Source: Sarcomyxa edulis
Lineage: Eukaryota > Basidiomycota > Agaricomycetes > Agaricales > Mycenaceae
Reading direction: 5' to 3'
Assembly (NCBI GenBank): GCA_009761415.1
Contig: QUOL01000013.1
Coordinates: 982,501 to 1,046,500, forward strand
DNA: 64,000 nucleotides
Each line of letters opens with the position of its first letter. The stretch's first letter is position 1. The notes below the pieces were generated by a model that ran no database searches, was not told the DNA's origin, and was given only the letters and a program-made list of their open reading frames with translations. The translations under genes were made by a program, and so were the position numbers. Shown here piece by piece: positions 32,999-46,976 of the stretch.

Positions 32999-34955
32999 CT
33001 AAGCCATATCTGAATGACCCCCTTGCTCCTCCAAGTTTCGTAAGAGCACAACAATAGCCTCATTCGAGGCATACGCATCAGTCGAAAATCCAAACCCAAG
33101 CCGTTTGCGCAATTCCCCAGAAAGCTGGATGAAGTCCATGGAATTAAGACCTAAGTCTTGGAACGTTTCCTGTAAGAGTTCAGGATCGGGGTCGTATCCG
33201 AAAAGGATCGCCATAAGATCTATGCAGATAGCGTCGACTTCTTGGTTAGAAGGAAGGACGAAGGGAGTGGATTGTGCTTTGGGAGAGGCGAGAGTAATGA
33301 GTGATGGGGTTAGGACGACGTTTGATGTTGCATTCGACACGGTGATAGAGGTGACAGTGGCAGCAGCGTGAACGGTACTTGCGTCAGTTACCGATTGAGA
33401 GATAGTTGGAGCAGCTAATATGGTCTCGGAAACCTCAGCAATCGGCGAGGCTGAAACCTGTATGATCATTCCCTCCGGGGGTACTTGCAGTCCAATCAAC
33501 AAATTCCCTATCGTCTCGTTTGACATGTATGCATCGGGTAAAAACGCGACGCCAAGTTGTTTCTGTAGCTCACCAGAGAGACGTATGAAATCCATCGAGT
33601 TGAGTCCCAAATCCTGAATAGTTTCGTTGAGGATCTCAGGATCAGAGTCGTACCCAAACATCTCGGTTAAGATGTGGAGGCAGGCAGCTCTGCGTTCTTC
33701 GTTGGAAGAAGAAGCGATGGTAGACGAAGAGGGGGCGGCTACGTCAGAGGAAGATGAGCCCAATGATATGCGAGCATCGTTGGGAACAACTATCGTTTCG
33801 ATAGGAACGTGCGGTAGCAGTGACGGGATCTGCTCTGTTTTGGGCTGCATTTCCGCCCAAAATCCACGGTCTTCGACAGCAACTACCTTGAGGTTATCCC
33901 ATCCATACCTGCCAACGATGCCTTTCAACATCGTACCAGGACCTACGTCAATCACCGCATAATCTCCAGGCTCCCCACAGTAAGTCTGCCTGATCGTTTC
34001 CATGCTCTCTAAAAATCGGACAGGCTCACGCATGTGCCTAAGCCAATACGTAGAGCCAATCCGATGGCCAGGAAGAATGCGACCGGTGAGGCCAGAGACG
34101 TATGACGGTGAAAGACGATCTAGTGAGGACCCGATTCGTACGGGATACACGTCTTCCGAAAGAAATTCTTTGAGTCGTCGAATGGGCTTATCCATGATCC
34201 TAGAATGAAACGGCATTGTGGTGTCTACCTTGATCGCTTTGATACCAGCAGCCTGGAATGCTTGTTGAGCCTCCGTGATAGAAGCGATACTTCCAGACAG
34301 TACCGTGTGAGAAGGGCCTGCGTAGATGGCAATCTCTGCTACTGGCGATGGGAGTAGAGCCAATGTAGCCCGCACTTTTTTGATAGGCGCGAATGCGTTC
34401 AGCATGGCTCCCGCTTCAAGACGAGAGTCTTCGACCAGGAGTGCTCTCTTCGTGATGATATCGATAGCCCCCTTCTCGCTGAGATTCCCGCTTGTTATAG
34501 CTGCCGCAAACTCTCCGAAGCAATAGCCTACGACGGCAGTAGGTGAGATGCCAACAGAGGCGAGACGTTCGACGTTCAATAGCTGCGACGCAAGCGTGCG
34601 AAGTTGAAATTCGAGAGGTCGGGTGGTGTCAAGGATAGTCGTACGGCTTCTGCGTAACGATATCAGTACAGAGTACAATAAGACATACAAGATACACTAA
34701 CGTGGGCTCGAGGGTGTGTGAAGCATATGCCTCGTCCAGAGTAGTCGTGACATGACCACGAAGTCTCTCCATGATAGCCGCCAGTGCATTGTTGGACTTA
34801 TCGTCCTTTACGCTGCCTGACCAAGGGCCAAACAAGAAAACGTATCCCTTTGGAGTCGCGATACCAGTCTGGACGGATAAGACGGTGTTTTCGACAGATT
34901 TTGCCTTGGACATGGCCCTTGACAGTGGCGAGAATGAGTGTTGGGAGAACAGCAC
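32999..34955 (-). CDS. Free-standing polyketide-synthase-type acyltransferase with two carrier domains
   Basis: Two exons (34955-34702 and 34649-32999) give 634 residues. Residues about 35-360 form an acyltransferase (AT) domain: KGYVFLFGPWSGS at the start, then AVVGYCFGEFAAA, TKRALLVEDSRLEAGAM, YAGPSHTVLSG, MPFHSRIMD (catalytic His) and DVGPGTMLKG. The nucleophile motif GxSxG reads GYCFG, with Cys (TGC) in place of Ser. Two acyl-carrier domains follow at about residues 420-490 and 560-630. Both carry LGLNSMDF with the Ser that takes the phosphopantetheine arm, and both are preceded by FGYDxDPE. No ketosynthase, reductase or releasing domain is present in the protein or next to it. It may load acyl groups onto its own carriers for a partner synthase elsewhere, or be a remnant of a larger synthase. 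The start could also be the ATG at about 34913. Confidence 0.88.
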
Positions 34956-35251
34956 GAGTCAGAAATGTTCCTGAGACCTAGATAGATCCAATAAAAGGTG
35001 AGACAAAGTTCCATTCTTGACGACATCAGAAAGATTTGAGGAAGGGCGGCGGTCTTCGCACGACGGTCACGCTGTGATGGTGTTGTACAAGACGCTCGGA
35101 TGCAAACTCACATCCGCTCTGATCGGATCTGCCTGCCACTCGAAAAGCAGGAGCCATACTTTAATCAATAAGATAGATACAGCTGGAGTTCAGTTAGGAT
35201 ACGATACAATATTCCACAAAACTTGAAAAAAATAGATATAGGAATAGCAGA

Positions 35252-38200
35252 TCATGATGCCAGATTGTGTCCGACGTATAAGAGATGTTCTTCCAATTCC
35301 TGCGAAGCAAACCCACATCAGAACGGGTTCTGAAAAATTAGATGATCAGACACACCTTCGCGCTGGCGAACTCGTCGTTACAGGCATTGTCTCTCCCCCA
35401 GATACATCGATAGACTAGTGTCTGACTATTTTGTTGTTCGGCCGAGGAATTGGCTAATAATTGCGCTTTCGTCGCTTCAAGCTCTGCGGACAGGCTCAGT
35501 GCTTTCGCCTTCCAGCGCATAACTTGAGCCTCCAGTTCCTTCCTCCGCGCCTCATAGTCTTGCGACGCAATCTCGAATTCCTCTTCTAAATCTGCACAAC
35601 GCGCCCTCAACTCTGGCTCCTCTGCCGCTCTCCGTCGAATGTCGTCGCCCGTCCTGAGATCTTTATCGAGTAGCAACTTGCATGAATCTTTCCATTTGAT
35701 AATTTCCGTTTCAAGCGCCTTACATCGTCCCTCGAATGTCTGTCGTATCATGGCCACCCCCTGCGTCGCTTGCGATGAAGCGAGTTTGGCCCGTTTCTCG
35801 AGCTCGTCATTCTCCGCTCGCACAGTAGAAACGTAACCTGATGCCTGCATGTATTGTTCGCGCATGAAATTAAGGTCTTCGTCGGCAGATTTTTTTGAAC
35901 GTGTGAGGCTATCGACGGAAGCAGAGAGCTTTGTGATTTCTTCGTCGCGCGCAGCGAGCTGCTCTCGCATCTCCGCTAATTGCTTTTGCAGAGCGACAGT
36001 CACAGCACCCGACTTCTCGTTAACGACAGCCAGCTCGGATTGAAGCTTCTTCGTGGCCAGTTCACGAGTCTCGCGTTCGTTTGCCAAAGCGGCTTCTAGC
36101 TTCAATATTTCTTCTGACTTCTCGTTGAGCAACGTGAGAGCAGCACCTAGATGGCGCCCTTGGCTCTGCGTAGGGGGGTGTGTCTAGGAGATATTGCCAA
36201 TGTCAACAACGAAATCATGAGGACATGAATGATAAGTACCTGAGAACGAAGTTGTTGATCAGGTGTTTCATGGTGCGTCGAAGCTGTGGCAGGGACCTCT
36301 GGTTCGGCATCAAGATCGTCGCCTTCGGCCGTTTTCGGATAGAATAAAACAGGCGAACTCGACCTGGTGCGCGCACGGACTGGGGCTTCTTCGACGGAAT
36401 TTTCGGGATTTACAAGTGAGGAAGGAGGCTGTCAAGATATTAGCTCGATGATGGGTTTCGGGACGGAATCGATGGAACGAACCTCAATGGAATCATTTGC
36501 CTCTGCGCGAGTGACGTCTGCGACCTCGATAGAATCAGGTTCTAGTTCGTCGTTAGTTGCGTCCGGGTCCATCTCCATCTCCCTCGCTTCGTCTTCGTCC
36601 ATCTCCACCCCAACATCAACATCATTCTGCAAATCCTGTGTATTCTCCTCCTCTTCTTGCCGCAGAAGGATCCGAGGATCGTCGTCAGCAACAGGATTAG
36701 CATGCTCGTGCTCAAGCTCAGTATCCTCATCAGGATAATTGACATAAGCCTCTTCCATCTGCCTCGCCATCAGCTCTTCCTTCTTATGATGTTCGAAACC
36801 AGGTCGACCCTCGTTCACCCAATTACCTTGGTCCCTTTTCTTTCCCTTCGCTTTCATCTTTTCCTTACTCTTTTTCAGCAAATCAGTGAGGACTACCGTC
36901 GGTCCCCGCGCGTCCCTCTTTTCCTTCAATTTCTGCTGTTCAATAGCATTAGCTAACTCCTGCCCTCGAGTACGAAGAGCAGCTGTCGTCGCATCTAAAG
37001 AAGGGCTACCTGCCTTATTTCCGTAGGTCCTCACCTTCAACCTGCGAACGCGATTCTCTCCCTTTTCAGGTGAACTAAATTCTTCGATAGAACTCATCAG
37101 AGGATCTTCTCGTTCGTCCTCCTCGTCATGATGAGCTGTGAGATGCGGGAGGAAGTTAGACGGGCTGACGACGGGTATAGGCCCGAGAGGCTTTGGGTTT
37201 TGTTTCGGTTTGAGGTTTGACGCATGATCGGCGCTGGCGGGACCTGCGTCGTCGAAAGAGCCGGCTCGATGGTTGGCGAGACTACCAGAAGAAGAACGAC
37301 TGCGATTGTTGTTTCCAGTATCTAATAAACGAGGCATATTGTATGGGTTAATGGGTGTTTTGCGTCTGGGCTTTGGTATGATGTTGTGAGACGAACCGGG
37401 AGTCCTGGGTTTCATCCTGGATGTTAGTGTTCCCGAAGAATGACCATGATCCCTGGGAGGTGAAGGAATCGAGGAAGCAGTACGACGATCAGGGCTGGGT
37501 CGGATATGCTGCGAGTGACTGCCGTTCGTTGACGATTGTGTTTCTGTTTCTGGGACTACACCTGTATAGAAGGAGTCCTTAATTTTGATCGGGGCAGATG
37601 CCAGTCCCTTCGATCTCTGCCTCGATATGGTTTTCGGAGGCTTGGAAGGCATTGATCGTTCCTCGGGATCTTCGACCAAGTGTGAAGCCTGTGGCGCATC
37701 TTCCTCATCACGAGTAAGATGTTGCTGGTCATTGTGACCGTTCGTAGACGGGCCGTCGTGTTCGAGATGGCCATCATCGTGTTCAATAACGTCTTGGGGC
37801 TTTGGGGGTATATCATCGATGTCAGAACCCACCTCCTGCTCCAGATCATCTCCTGATTTCTGACCATCCATATACAGGTCCATACGAGTCCAAGTGGCCT
37901 CTGAGACACGGGGCCGACGCGGTTTCCAGTCCAAATCTGCGAATTCATCGACAGTATCTACTTTGTCAGACATGACCTCTTCCTCTTGTGCGTCATCGTC
38001 CTGTTTCCCCTTCCCCTTCCGTTTCCGCCTCGCTTCATACGTAGGGTTCACAGGCGCTGGTGAAGCCCTCACCTTCGTCTTCGTTGTAGCAGACTGACCA
38101 ACCTTGTTGTTGTTTATCGGTTGTTCGGGTGGCTCGGGTTTCTTCTTCTTGTGGAGACTCGAAGGTGAAGAAACAGATAGTGCCGATTGATTTCGCTTTA

Positions 38201-39079
38201 CGCCTTTTGGCCGCCCAAACTTCATAGGCTGGACCAAACTCAAAGTATCGTTGCTGTCGTCAGACGTCCTCGCCTTTGCCTTGCCCTTGCCCTTCTTCTT
38301 TTCCTGCACATCTGTCTCCACATCCCCTACCTCCGTCTCCCCATCGTCGTCGGATGGTAGAAATGCTCTACCGACTTTCTTCTGCCACACCAAGGGCGCT
38401 TGGACAGGTAGCTCAGGTTCGGATTCAGGTTGAACAGCCTCTACCGAGAGTTTCCGTCTCTTGGTCGGCCTCTTCGAAGGGCCTGGCTCTGGGATGTCGT
38501 TGGTCTCGAATGAGGTATCCGGACTGACGGCTCGCTTTCGCTTCGGTTCGTCGATCTTGCTCTTCGAAGAGCGGCTCTCACGCGATTGTAGTTTAGTTGC
38601 AGTCGATCGGGTGCTCTTAGCAGGACTGATAGCACCATTACTGCGAGTGGTGGCAGAGGTTCGAGACTTGGGCTTAGTCGTGATGGTCGAAGAGGTACTC
38701 GATCGTTTAGATGCTTTGGATACAGTAGATTGACGACCTGAGATTACACATGTAGTTGATGACTATGGAAACATTTGAACGGGCAAAGTGAAGCGAATGG
38801 AGTACCTTTTTTCTTATTCTTCGCCTGCTTGACCTTCCATGCATGAACTAAATCATCCGTACAGTCGTGTTTCGATACCCAGCTTTGGGCCCATGACTTT
38901 TTGGTCTTGGGATCTGTTCCTGCCCATTTGACTTTGTATGTCTTTGCCCTTTCACCGGTAATTTCGATGACTTCCCACAGGATTTCGTCGTCGTCTTCTT
39001 GTGGAACGAACTGGGTATCTGGGTCGGAGATTTCGAGAGTGGAACCTTCCACAAAGGCCTCCTCGTCCGACGAGGACAT
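35252..39079 (-). CDS. Chromodomain protein with long disordered region, coiled coil and C-terminal C2H2-like finger
   Basis: Minus-strand gene of five or more exons, more than 1100 residues. It starts MSSSDEEAFVEGSTLEIS at 39079. Residues about 33-85 form a chromodomain (WEVIEITGERAKTYKVKWAG, then SWVSKHDC). A long Lys/Glu/Ser-rich disordered region with basic nuclear-localisation-like clusters (GPSKRPTKRRKLS) occupies most of 38740-36430. A strong coiled coil of about 240 residues follows (36132-35400). The final 48-nt exon (35252-35299), joined across an intron at 35300-35355, changes the C-terminus to a C-x7-C-x12-H-x5-H pattern (YRCIWGRDNAC ... EEHLLYVGH), a C2H2-like finger. Ending at 35338 without that splice would lose it. 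Chromodomains usually bind methylated histone tails; a nuclear chromatin role is inferred. The exact family is unknown to me. Confidence 0.78.
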
Positions 39080-39415
39080 GTTTTGCGAGTGTGAGGACGA
39101 TGAAAGGAGAGGTGGTTATTCGTGGTGGATGTAAGTTGCAACGATCATCAATCGGGACTGACCACGTGCTTGAGAAAAGCTAGAATAAACAAAGACAAAA
39201 TCACGACAAAATGAATTGGATACAAAAGTTGTACAAAAGTACTAATAGCTATAGGGATACTGGTGGTATGTAGAATGATACGAGTACATAGATGTGTGTG
39301 TGAAGACGTAGAACTGTGCGCGAAAAATACAAATCAAGATGTGTCTGGTGCTGGTACAGTGTGGAGAGAAAACGAATAGAAGGTGAAGAAGGATACTGTC
39401 TAGATTCAACGCCGG

Positions 39416-40178
39416 TCACAACGCCATCGAAATGCCAATGATGGCAGGCCAAAGAATGAACACCACTCTGAATTTGATCTTCTCGATGTCAAGTCGTTTG
39501 CCCCGAGTGGCACTATCTCCAGCATTGGTCTGTTTACTGTGATCGTGACCTAGCGGTTTGGCGCGAATGGTATTGATTGTGTCGGTTGGAAGATACGATC
39601 GCGATGGTATGACCAGAGTGGGGACATATTGAGTGGAGCTACTAGAGGTATCATTGGCGGTTGTAGATGAGGCTGTTGAAGTCGCACGAGCAAGATTAAC
39701 TGCAGCGGTGTAGGTCATTCTAAGTAGTTATGTAAGATGTGAGCGGTTGATTGAAGCTGTATTTGTGTATGACTTACAATGCTGGGACTAAGTCTCGCGG
39801 ATTCAAGGTCTGAGTGTGGGAAATGGAAACTACACTTTGCACCAAGGTGCCAGCGAGCGTCTAGACGAGAAAGTGACAGAACGAGAACGATGAACATGAG
39901 AATGTTTTCTCGCGCCGCATGCGTGGATACACCAGAGCCCCAGATACGAGAAAGAGATCGCGACATACATTGCTTAGGCTATAGAGGTCCATTTTGATTA
40001 GCCCCATGTCGGTGAGACGAGGTTCCTCGGCACTATCGGTCCAAGTAGCGGATATAGATCCTCCTAGAGGGTGAGCTATGGTAGAGGTCGGCTGAGCAGA
40101 GTGCATTCCGGCAGAAACATAAAGGGGGTGCATAAGAGTCGCGACTATAGCGGCGAGTACCCCAGACGTGAAGCGCAT
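39416..40178 (-). CDS. Secreted KNH-like surface protein with C-terminal hydrophobic tail
   Basis: Three exons, roughly 200 residues, starting MRFTSGVLAAIVATLMHPLY at 40178, a clear signal peptide. After splicing, the next 75 residues (IAHPLGGSISATWTDSAEEP; MGLIKMDLYSLSNTLAGTLV; TLNPRDLVPAL) fit the pattern of the Kre9/Knh1-type Ser-Thr-rich domain found in GPI-anchored basidiomycete wall proteins. A Ser/Thr-rich stretch follows (STASSTTANDTSSSSTQ). The protein ends in a hydrophobic segment, FRVVFILWPAIIGISMAL, which could be a GPI-attachment signal or a membrane anchor. It is likely a cell-surface or wall-associated protein. The domain call is by pattern only. Confidence 0.72.
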
Positions 40179-40491
40179 TGTCGTTTGTCAACAAAGTCTT
40201 ATGATTTTTTCGGATGACACGAGTACTTTAGAAAAGGCGGGTACAATTGGCGGATGTGCTCAAGTTAAGAGACGAAGTTGTAAAGAACGAGATGGATGCA
40301 AGAGGGAAATTAGAAAGCCTCTCGCCAGACGAGGAAATTGCCTGAAATTCCCGTTTCTTTTGTCCGAAACCGCCCATGCATTTGACCAGAACCTGTCCAA
40401 ATCAGGATTCCTCAAATTTTGGGTATTTTCGGGGCTCCTCATTGGGCAAGGTACTTTTACCCGGGCTTGACCGCTCTTGACGCTGACCATC
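40179..40491. other. Divergent promoter region
   Basis: About 310 bp between two divergently transcribed genes (KNH-like, minus; lipoamide dehydrogenase, plus). No gene is seen. It should carry both promoters, but I could not assign specific sites. Confidence 0.4.
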
Positions 40492-42531
<2,040 letters not shown>

Positions 42532-42905
42532 ACAGTGTACTACTGTTCGTCTGAGTAATAGATCTACGTTTTCGTCTTCCTAGTGTCTAGTTCTGCCTTA
42601 TGATACATAGTATAATCGTGCCATCCTTGAGCTCGGTGGCATTTCGTGCGGACGGTGGTTTGGCAGAGCCAGGAAGATCAAACACGCCAAACGCGTGTGA
42701 TCGCCGCAACTGCCAGTGGTTCTTTTCTGTTCTGTTCAACTTTGGTTCATCTCTTAGATTTTCTTTTCTCTCCTGATTGTACTTCATCTGTATCATCACG
42801 GAACACGATATCTTGCCTCTCTTTATTGCTATTCCGTGGCTCGGCGCTCAGATAACGTTGATTCACCTGCAGATATTGTTCACCAAACCCGCCGAAATCT
42901 GATGC
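42532..42905. other. Intergenic, no supported gene
   Basis: Short frames only. The stretch contains the 3' flank of the lipoamide dehydrogenase gene and the 5' flank of the kinase. A GTG-initiated plus-strand frame running from 42836 is out of frame with the kinase exon. Confidence 0.4.
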
Positions 42906-45500
42906 ATGTCTCTCTCATGGTCAAAACGCAAAGATCGGCTGGGTGTTCTTCTACAGAGTCAAGGAGACGAAGGAGCAGACAGTTTAGCCCTAGATCGGCT
43001 CCTGCATGGCCAAAATGTCATCGGAAAGACATGTTAGTTCCTTTTTTATACGAGCGTGTTTTTTCGAACTGAACGCTCTTCTCAGCCAAAACAACTGAAG
43101 TCGACGCGTTACGCTTTCAAGATAAAGATTTGGCTGTCGTAGGAACATTGGAGTATGGACAATATGGTGTGGTGAGTTTGTTCTCTCTGTAAATCTGCAC
43201 TACAACACTTATAGATGACTTTGGAGATCGATGTAGTCAACTGTAAACTTGATAATCGTGTTTACATCCGTAAATCCACCGAGAAAAGATTTGCCTTGAG
43301 AACTCGCGATGTGAGCCCTTAAATACTATTCACAAATTGATCATTTTGATTTCATTGCCTTTTCATTCCCAACAATATAGCAATGCTTTCCCCAGTTCGA
43401 GCGTGACATTCTACTCCAAGCTGCCAAAACTGACTCTCACTGGGCACCGCATCTATTATGCGCATTCCATACACCTACGCATCTCAATCTAGTCATGACT
43501 TACGCGGAAGGAGGTAACCTCTGGGACGTCCTTGAATCAAGTCCGTACGATGGCAAGATTACCGAAGATGATCTAAGATGGTGGACACCCCAGATTGTGA
43601 GTGCCATTCATTGGTGCCACTCACAAGGGTTCGCGCACCGGTAAGTCAAAAAGTATCTCTTTCGCGTCCCATTTCTCTGATTATCTGATTTTATCGTGCC
43701 ATAGCGACATTAAACCTCACAACTTCGTACTAACCCCTGGCGCACACATTCTCCTCATTGATTTCGGCTCTGCTGCTCCTTTACTCCCTCCTGCGTCGGA
43801 CGGAAGTCAAACAATCCCTAAGCGCTATTGCTTGGTTCCGTGTGGCACGTGTGACTATGTGTCTCCAGAAATTCTCCAAGCCCACGAAGAAGCCCTCGTT
43901 GCACTTGAGATGGAGGATGATGACGACGATGTACGAGCCGCCCAGTCACATTATCAGACCGAAGGCTACGGCCTGGAGACAGACTGGTGGAGTCTCGGAG
44001 CAATGCTGTATGAAATGGCATATGGGGTAGCTCCTTTCTTTGCCAATGATATACGACAGACATATCTTCAAATCATGGATCACAAGGTACCTGGAGAGAT
44101 TACTTGTAACGCACTGTCATTGACATTGACATTTTGTTTTCCAGAGAAGCCTGCGGTTCGATAAAAAGACACAGTTGTCGCCGGATTACAAAGACTTTCT
44201 GTCGAGGTTCGAGTGTTTGTCCTCTCAATTGCAGAGACATATTCTAATTGTTGAGGCAGATTACTGACGACTGCCGACCAACGCATCGGTAGAAATTGTA
44301 TTATGGAGATCATGGACCATACACTGTTCAAAGGTCTGAACTGGAGTACACTTCATATCGGTATGTTGACGACTACGTCTTGTCTAATGTCAGTACTGAC
44401 TTTTCATGGTGGGGCAAGATCCACCACCTCTTAATCTGCATCTCCCACAGTTTATTTACCCCGAATCTAATGCCCCGCCAACGGGTCAACGACCATCGTT
44501 TGAAGAATCTTCCTCACAACCGTTTGCATTTTCTGCCCTGTTTGTGTCCTCTCCAGCGGCTTCCTCGCCAGGCGTTTCGGCCCTACATGCAACGCCTTCG
44601 CATCCTCTTACTCGTTCTTCGACGTCGCGGGAAGATAGTGCAGCATCATTTATCGGTTTCTCCTGGGGACCTACGAAGAATGCATTCCCCGACACAGCAC
44701 CAGATTCTTCCACTCCAGCTGGACTGGAGACCCCCAAGCCTCAAAGTTTCTCGTCCTACAACAGCTCGCATACCAACACACTTCCCGTTCATCCTAATGG
44801 TCTTTCCCTACATTCATACCCTTTCGCTACGCCCATTCGAGGCACTGGTCCATACCAGACACAAACCCTTCCACGACCGAGTACTATTCGTCGGACAGCC
44901 CCAAGGCGCGCAGTATCAGACCGTGAAGCCATGAAACAACTTGTTGACTGCGTAGGGATGAGCGCGCGCAAGAAAGTCCTCGAGAGTGGGCGTAAACCAC
45001 GCATCTTGACGTCGTTTAGTCGGACCGGGACGATCAAGAAGGAACTGCGCTTTTTACCATCGCCACCAATGTTGTCGATGCACAGTCATAGTTCAGCATC
45101 CCTCCTTCCGAAGCTTGCTGGTCCCATTTTTGACATGCCCATCACATCAGGCTCGGAAGACACCGATTCGGAAGGTCCACCGAGTCCTAGTCCAAGTCCC
45201 AGACCCAGTTCGGCGACATCGAGGAGGAGCGGTACGCCGACTATAACGGGAACGTTTTCCCAGCGGTATGGACAAGGAACTCTATCCATTAGTAACACGG
45301 TGTCATTGAATCTGCCTCCTCCAGTACGGCGGCGTTCTGTTGATAGACGTCCTGTAGTGGATACCAGTGTGCCGGTTCGAACGACTAATCTCACTTTGGA
45401 AGATCGGACTCTCGACGCCCTCGAGCGCAAATACAACTCGATTATCGAAGACATTTTAGATATCGAACGACGTCTTTCCGTACTGGCCACGAGAAGATAA
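42906..45500 (+). CDS. AGC-type serine/threonine protein kinase with long disordered tail
   Basis: About ten exons starting MSLSWSKRKDRLGVLLQSQG at 42906. Kinase landmarks after splicing are the glycine loop GTLEYGQYG, invariant Lys in RVYIRKSTEKRFALRTRD, Glu in FERDILL, HRDIKPHNF, metal-binding LIDFGSAAP, the activation-segment end CDYVSPEIL, and DWWSLGAMLYEMAYG. All catalytic residues are present. The order and the DWWSLG-type sequence fit AGC kinases, closest in feel to the DMPK/ROCK-like branch. An acidic insert (EMEDDDDDVRAAQSHY) lies after the activation segment. The 360-residue tail is Ser/Pro-rich with a conserved-looking LVDCVGMSARKKVLESGRKP element and a short C-terminal helix (DALERKYNSIIEDILDIERR). 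Substrates are unknown. Morphogenesis or cell-cycle roles are common for this branch; that is inference. Confidence 0.88.
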
Positions 45501-46063
45501 GTTCACAGGGTTCCCCACCGGTAGACTCGGCACCTCGGACCGAGCGTGTGATGTTCAGTTCAAAGAAGTATGGAGCGATAAATTATGGAACGTGGATGTC
45601 TACTCATATACATGGGTCCAGGTTGGTTATTTATTGACTCGATTGGTGTAAATGACATTTAACGTCGTTCTTTGCCCCATGTGGTTCAGAATTCTGGAGA
45701 TTTCTTGGTGAAGAATGAGTTAGAGTGCTCACTCATCGAGGCATGCCCCTTGAGGCAGAACAGACTTGCGTAAATTTACAAAGCTAGAAGCCATGGACTA
45801 GCTTCCCACTGACTCCCATTATGCGTCGATGAGAATGACTGCGCAGTCCACACCTTACTCGATGTTTTCCTATTCAGTCGTTCCCTTTCCACGCTCTGTC
45901 TTCTATTTCGAGGTCACGCCATATACCTATCAAGCTGCATTCACACAAATGCATTTCTTTCACCTCTTCTACCCCCGTCGAGTCCTCCGTCGTCTATCCC
46001 TGACGAGGCTCGCCAGTATTTCTGCATACAACTCGGCGAGACAGGTCTTCACTCTGACAAAAG
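45501..46063. other. Intergenic, promoter of the first four-helix gene
   Basis: No supported gene. The plus-strand frame from 45829 overlaps the next gene in another frame and has no splice support. Confidence 0.35.
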
Positions 46064-46976
46064 ATGGCGAAGTTTATCATACCCACCGACTTGCCATTGG
46101 CACGGACTCGTATCGTCCTCGTAACTCTTCTTCTCGTGTTCTCCATTGTTGGCTCAGCTCTCTGCATCAAGATGTTTACCAGGTACGTCTTTACATCAAT
46201 CTACCTCCGTGTTCATATATGTTTAACAGTGTCCATTCAGACACAATGATGTCCAAAATCTCATAAAGCGCAATGTACCTCAAGGAGTATCCGTAGATAT
46301 CAACTATGCTAGTAAGTCAATGACTTCATATCTCTCCCTCAGTCTTCTGAATTCATGTGAACTTGCCTAGATGTCAAAAACGCGACAATATGTCTTTTCC
46401 TTGCTCTCAACTTTCTGACATTCACGGCATCCCATATCGTATTGGCTTTCATCCAGGATATATTCCAGGTTGTCCCGCAATCATACGCTCATCGTATGAG
46501 AATTGCAAACAAACGATTGACCAGTGTGTTCCTTCCTCACCAAGTCTATGCACTCGTCATTTCCACTGTCTTGGTCATCATCCCTCTCAGTTTCGTCACA
46601 TTCTTCGTCTTCAAGCGCAATGCGGCGATCGTCATAAAATCCGGTGCAGTACCGGAAGAAACCGTACAAGTGATATTGGCTAGGCTTGGTATAACTGCAG
46701 TCTACAAGGACACTTCTTACAGTGCGTTTTTTTCGTCAATAATCCATCTCTGTTGCTGACTTCTTGATCTTCTCCCTGTAAATGATAGTCAGTATAGTAG
46801 GCGAGATTCCCTGGGTCGCGGTAATATTTGCGGTTCCTTCGACTCTTGCGACTTGCATCGCATGGTATCGATGCTCTCGAGTGCGACCTGTAGAGGAAAT
46901 ACCAAGTATATCTGACAATGGACTGCAGAAAGACAAAGGGGATGAGGTTGTCTATGTGAAGCCGGCCGTAGCATAG
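46064..46976 (+). CDS. Four-helix membrane protein family, member 1
   Basis: Exons 46064-46182, 46241-46311, 46371-46721 and 46789-46976 give 242 residues with intron phases 2, 1, 1. Hydrophobic segments are TRIVLVTLLLVFSIVGSALC, LFLALNFLTFTASHIVLAFI, HQVYALVISTVLVIIPLSFV and EIPWVAVIFAVPSTLATCIA. The first exon is a short cytosolic start plus helix 1. A 45-residue polar loop follows, then helices 2-3, a second polar loop (VQVILARLGITAVYKDTSY), helix 4 and a short charged tail. I do not recognise a known family. Four paralogues follow downstream in the same orientation with the same intron phases. The topology suggests a small integral membrane protein; function is unknown. Confidence 0.85.

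Noticed and set aside
32999..34955. Part of a full polyketide gene cluster
   Set aside because: No ketosynthase, tailoring enzyme, transporter or regulator lies next to it; the neighbours are a transposon and a chromodomain gene.
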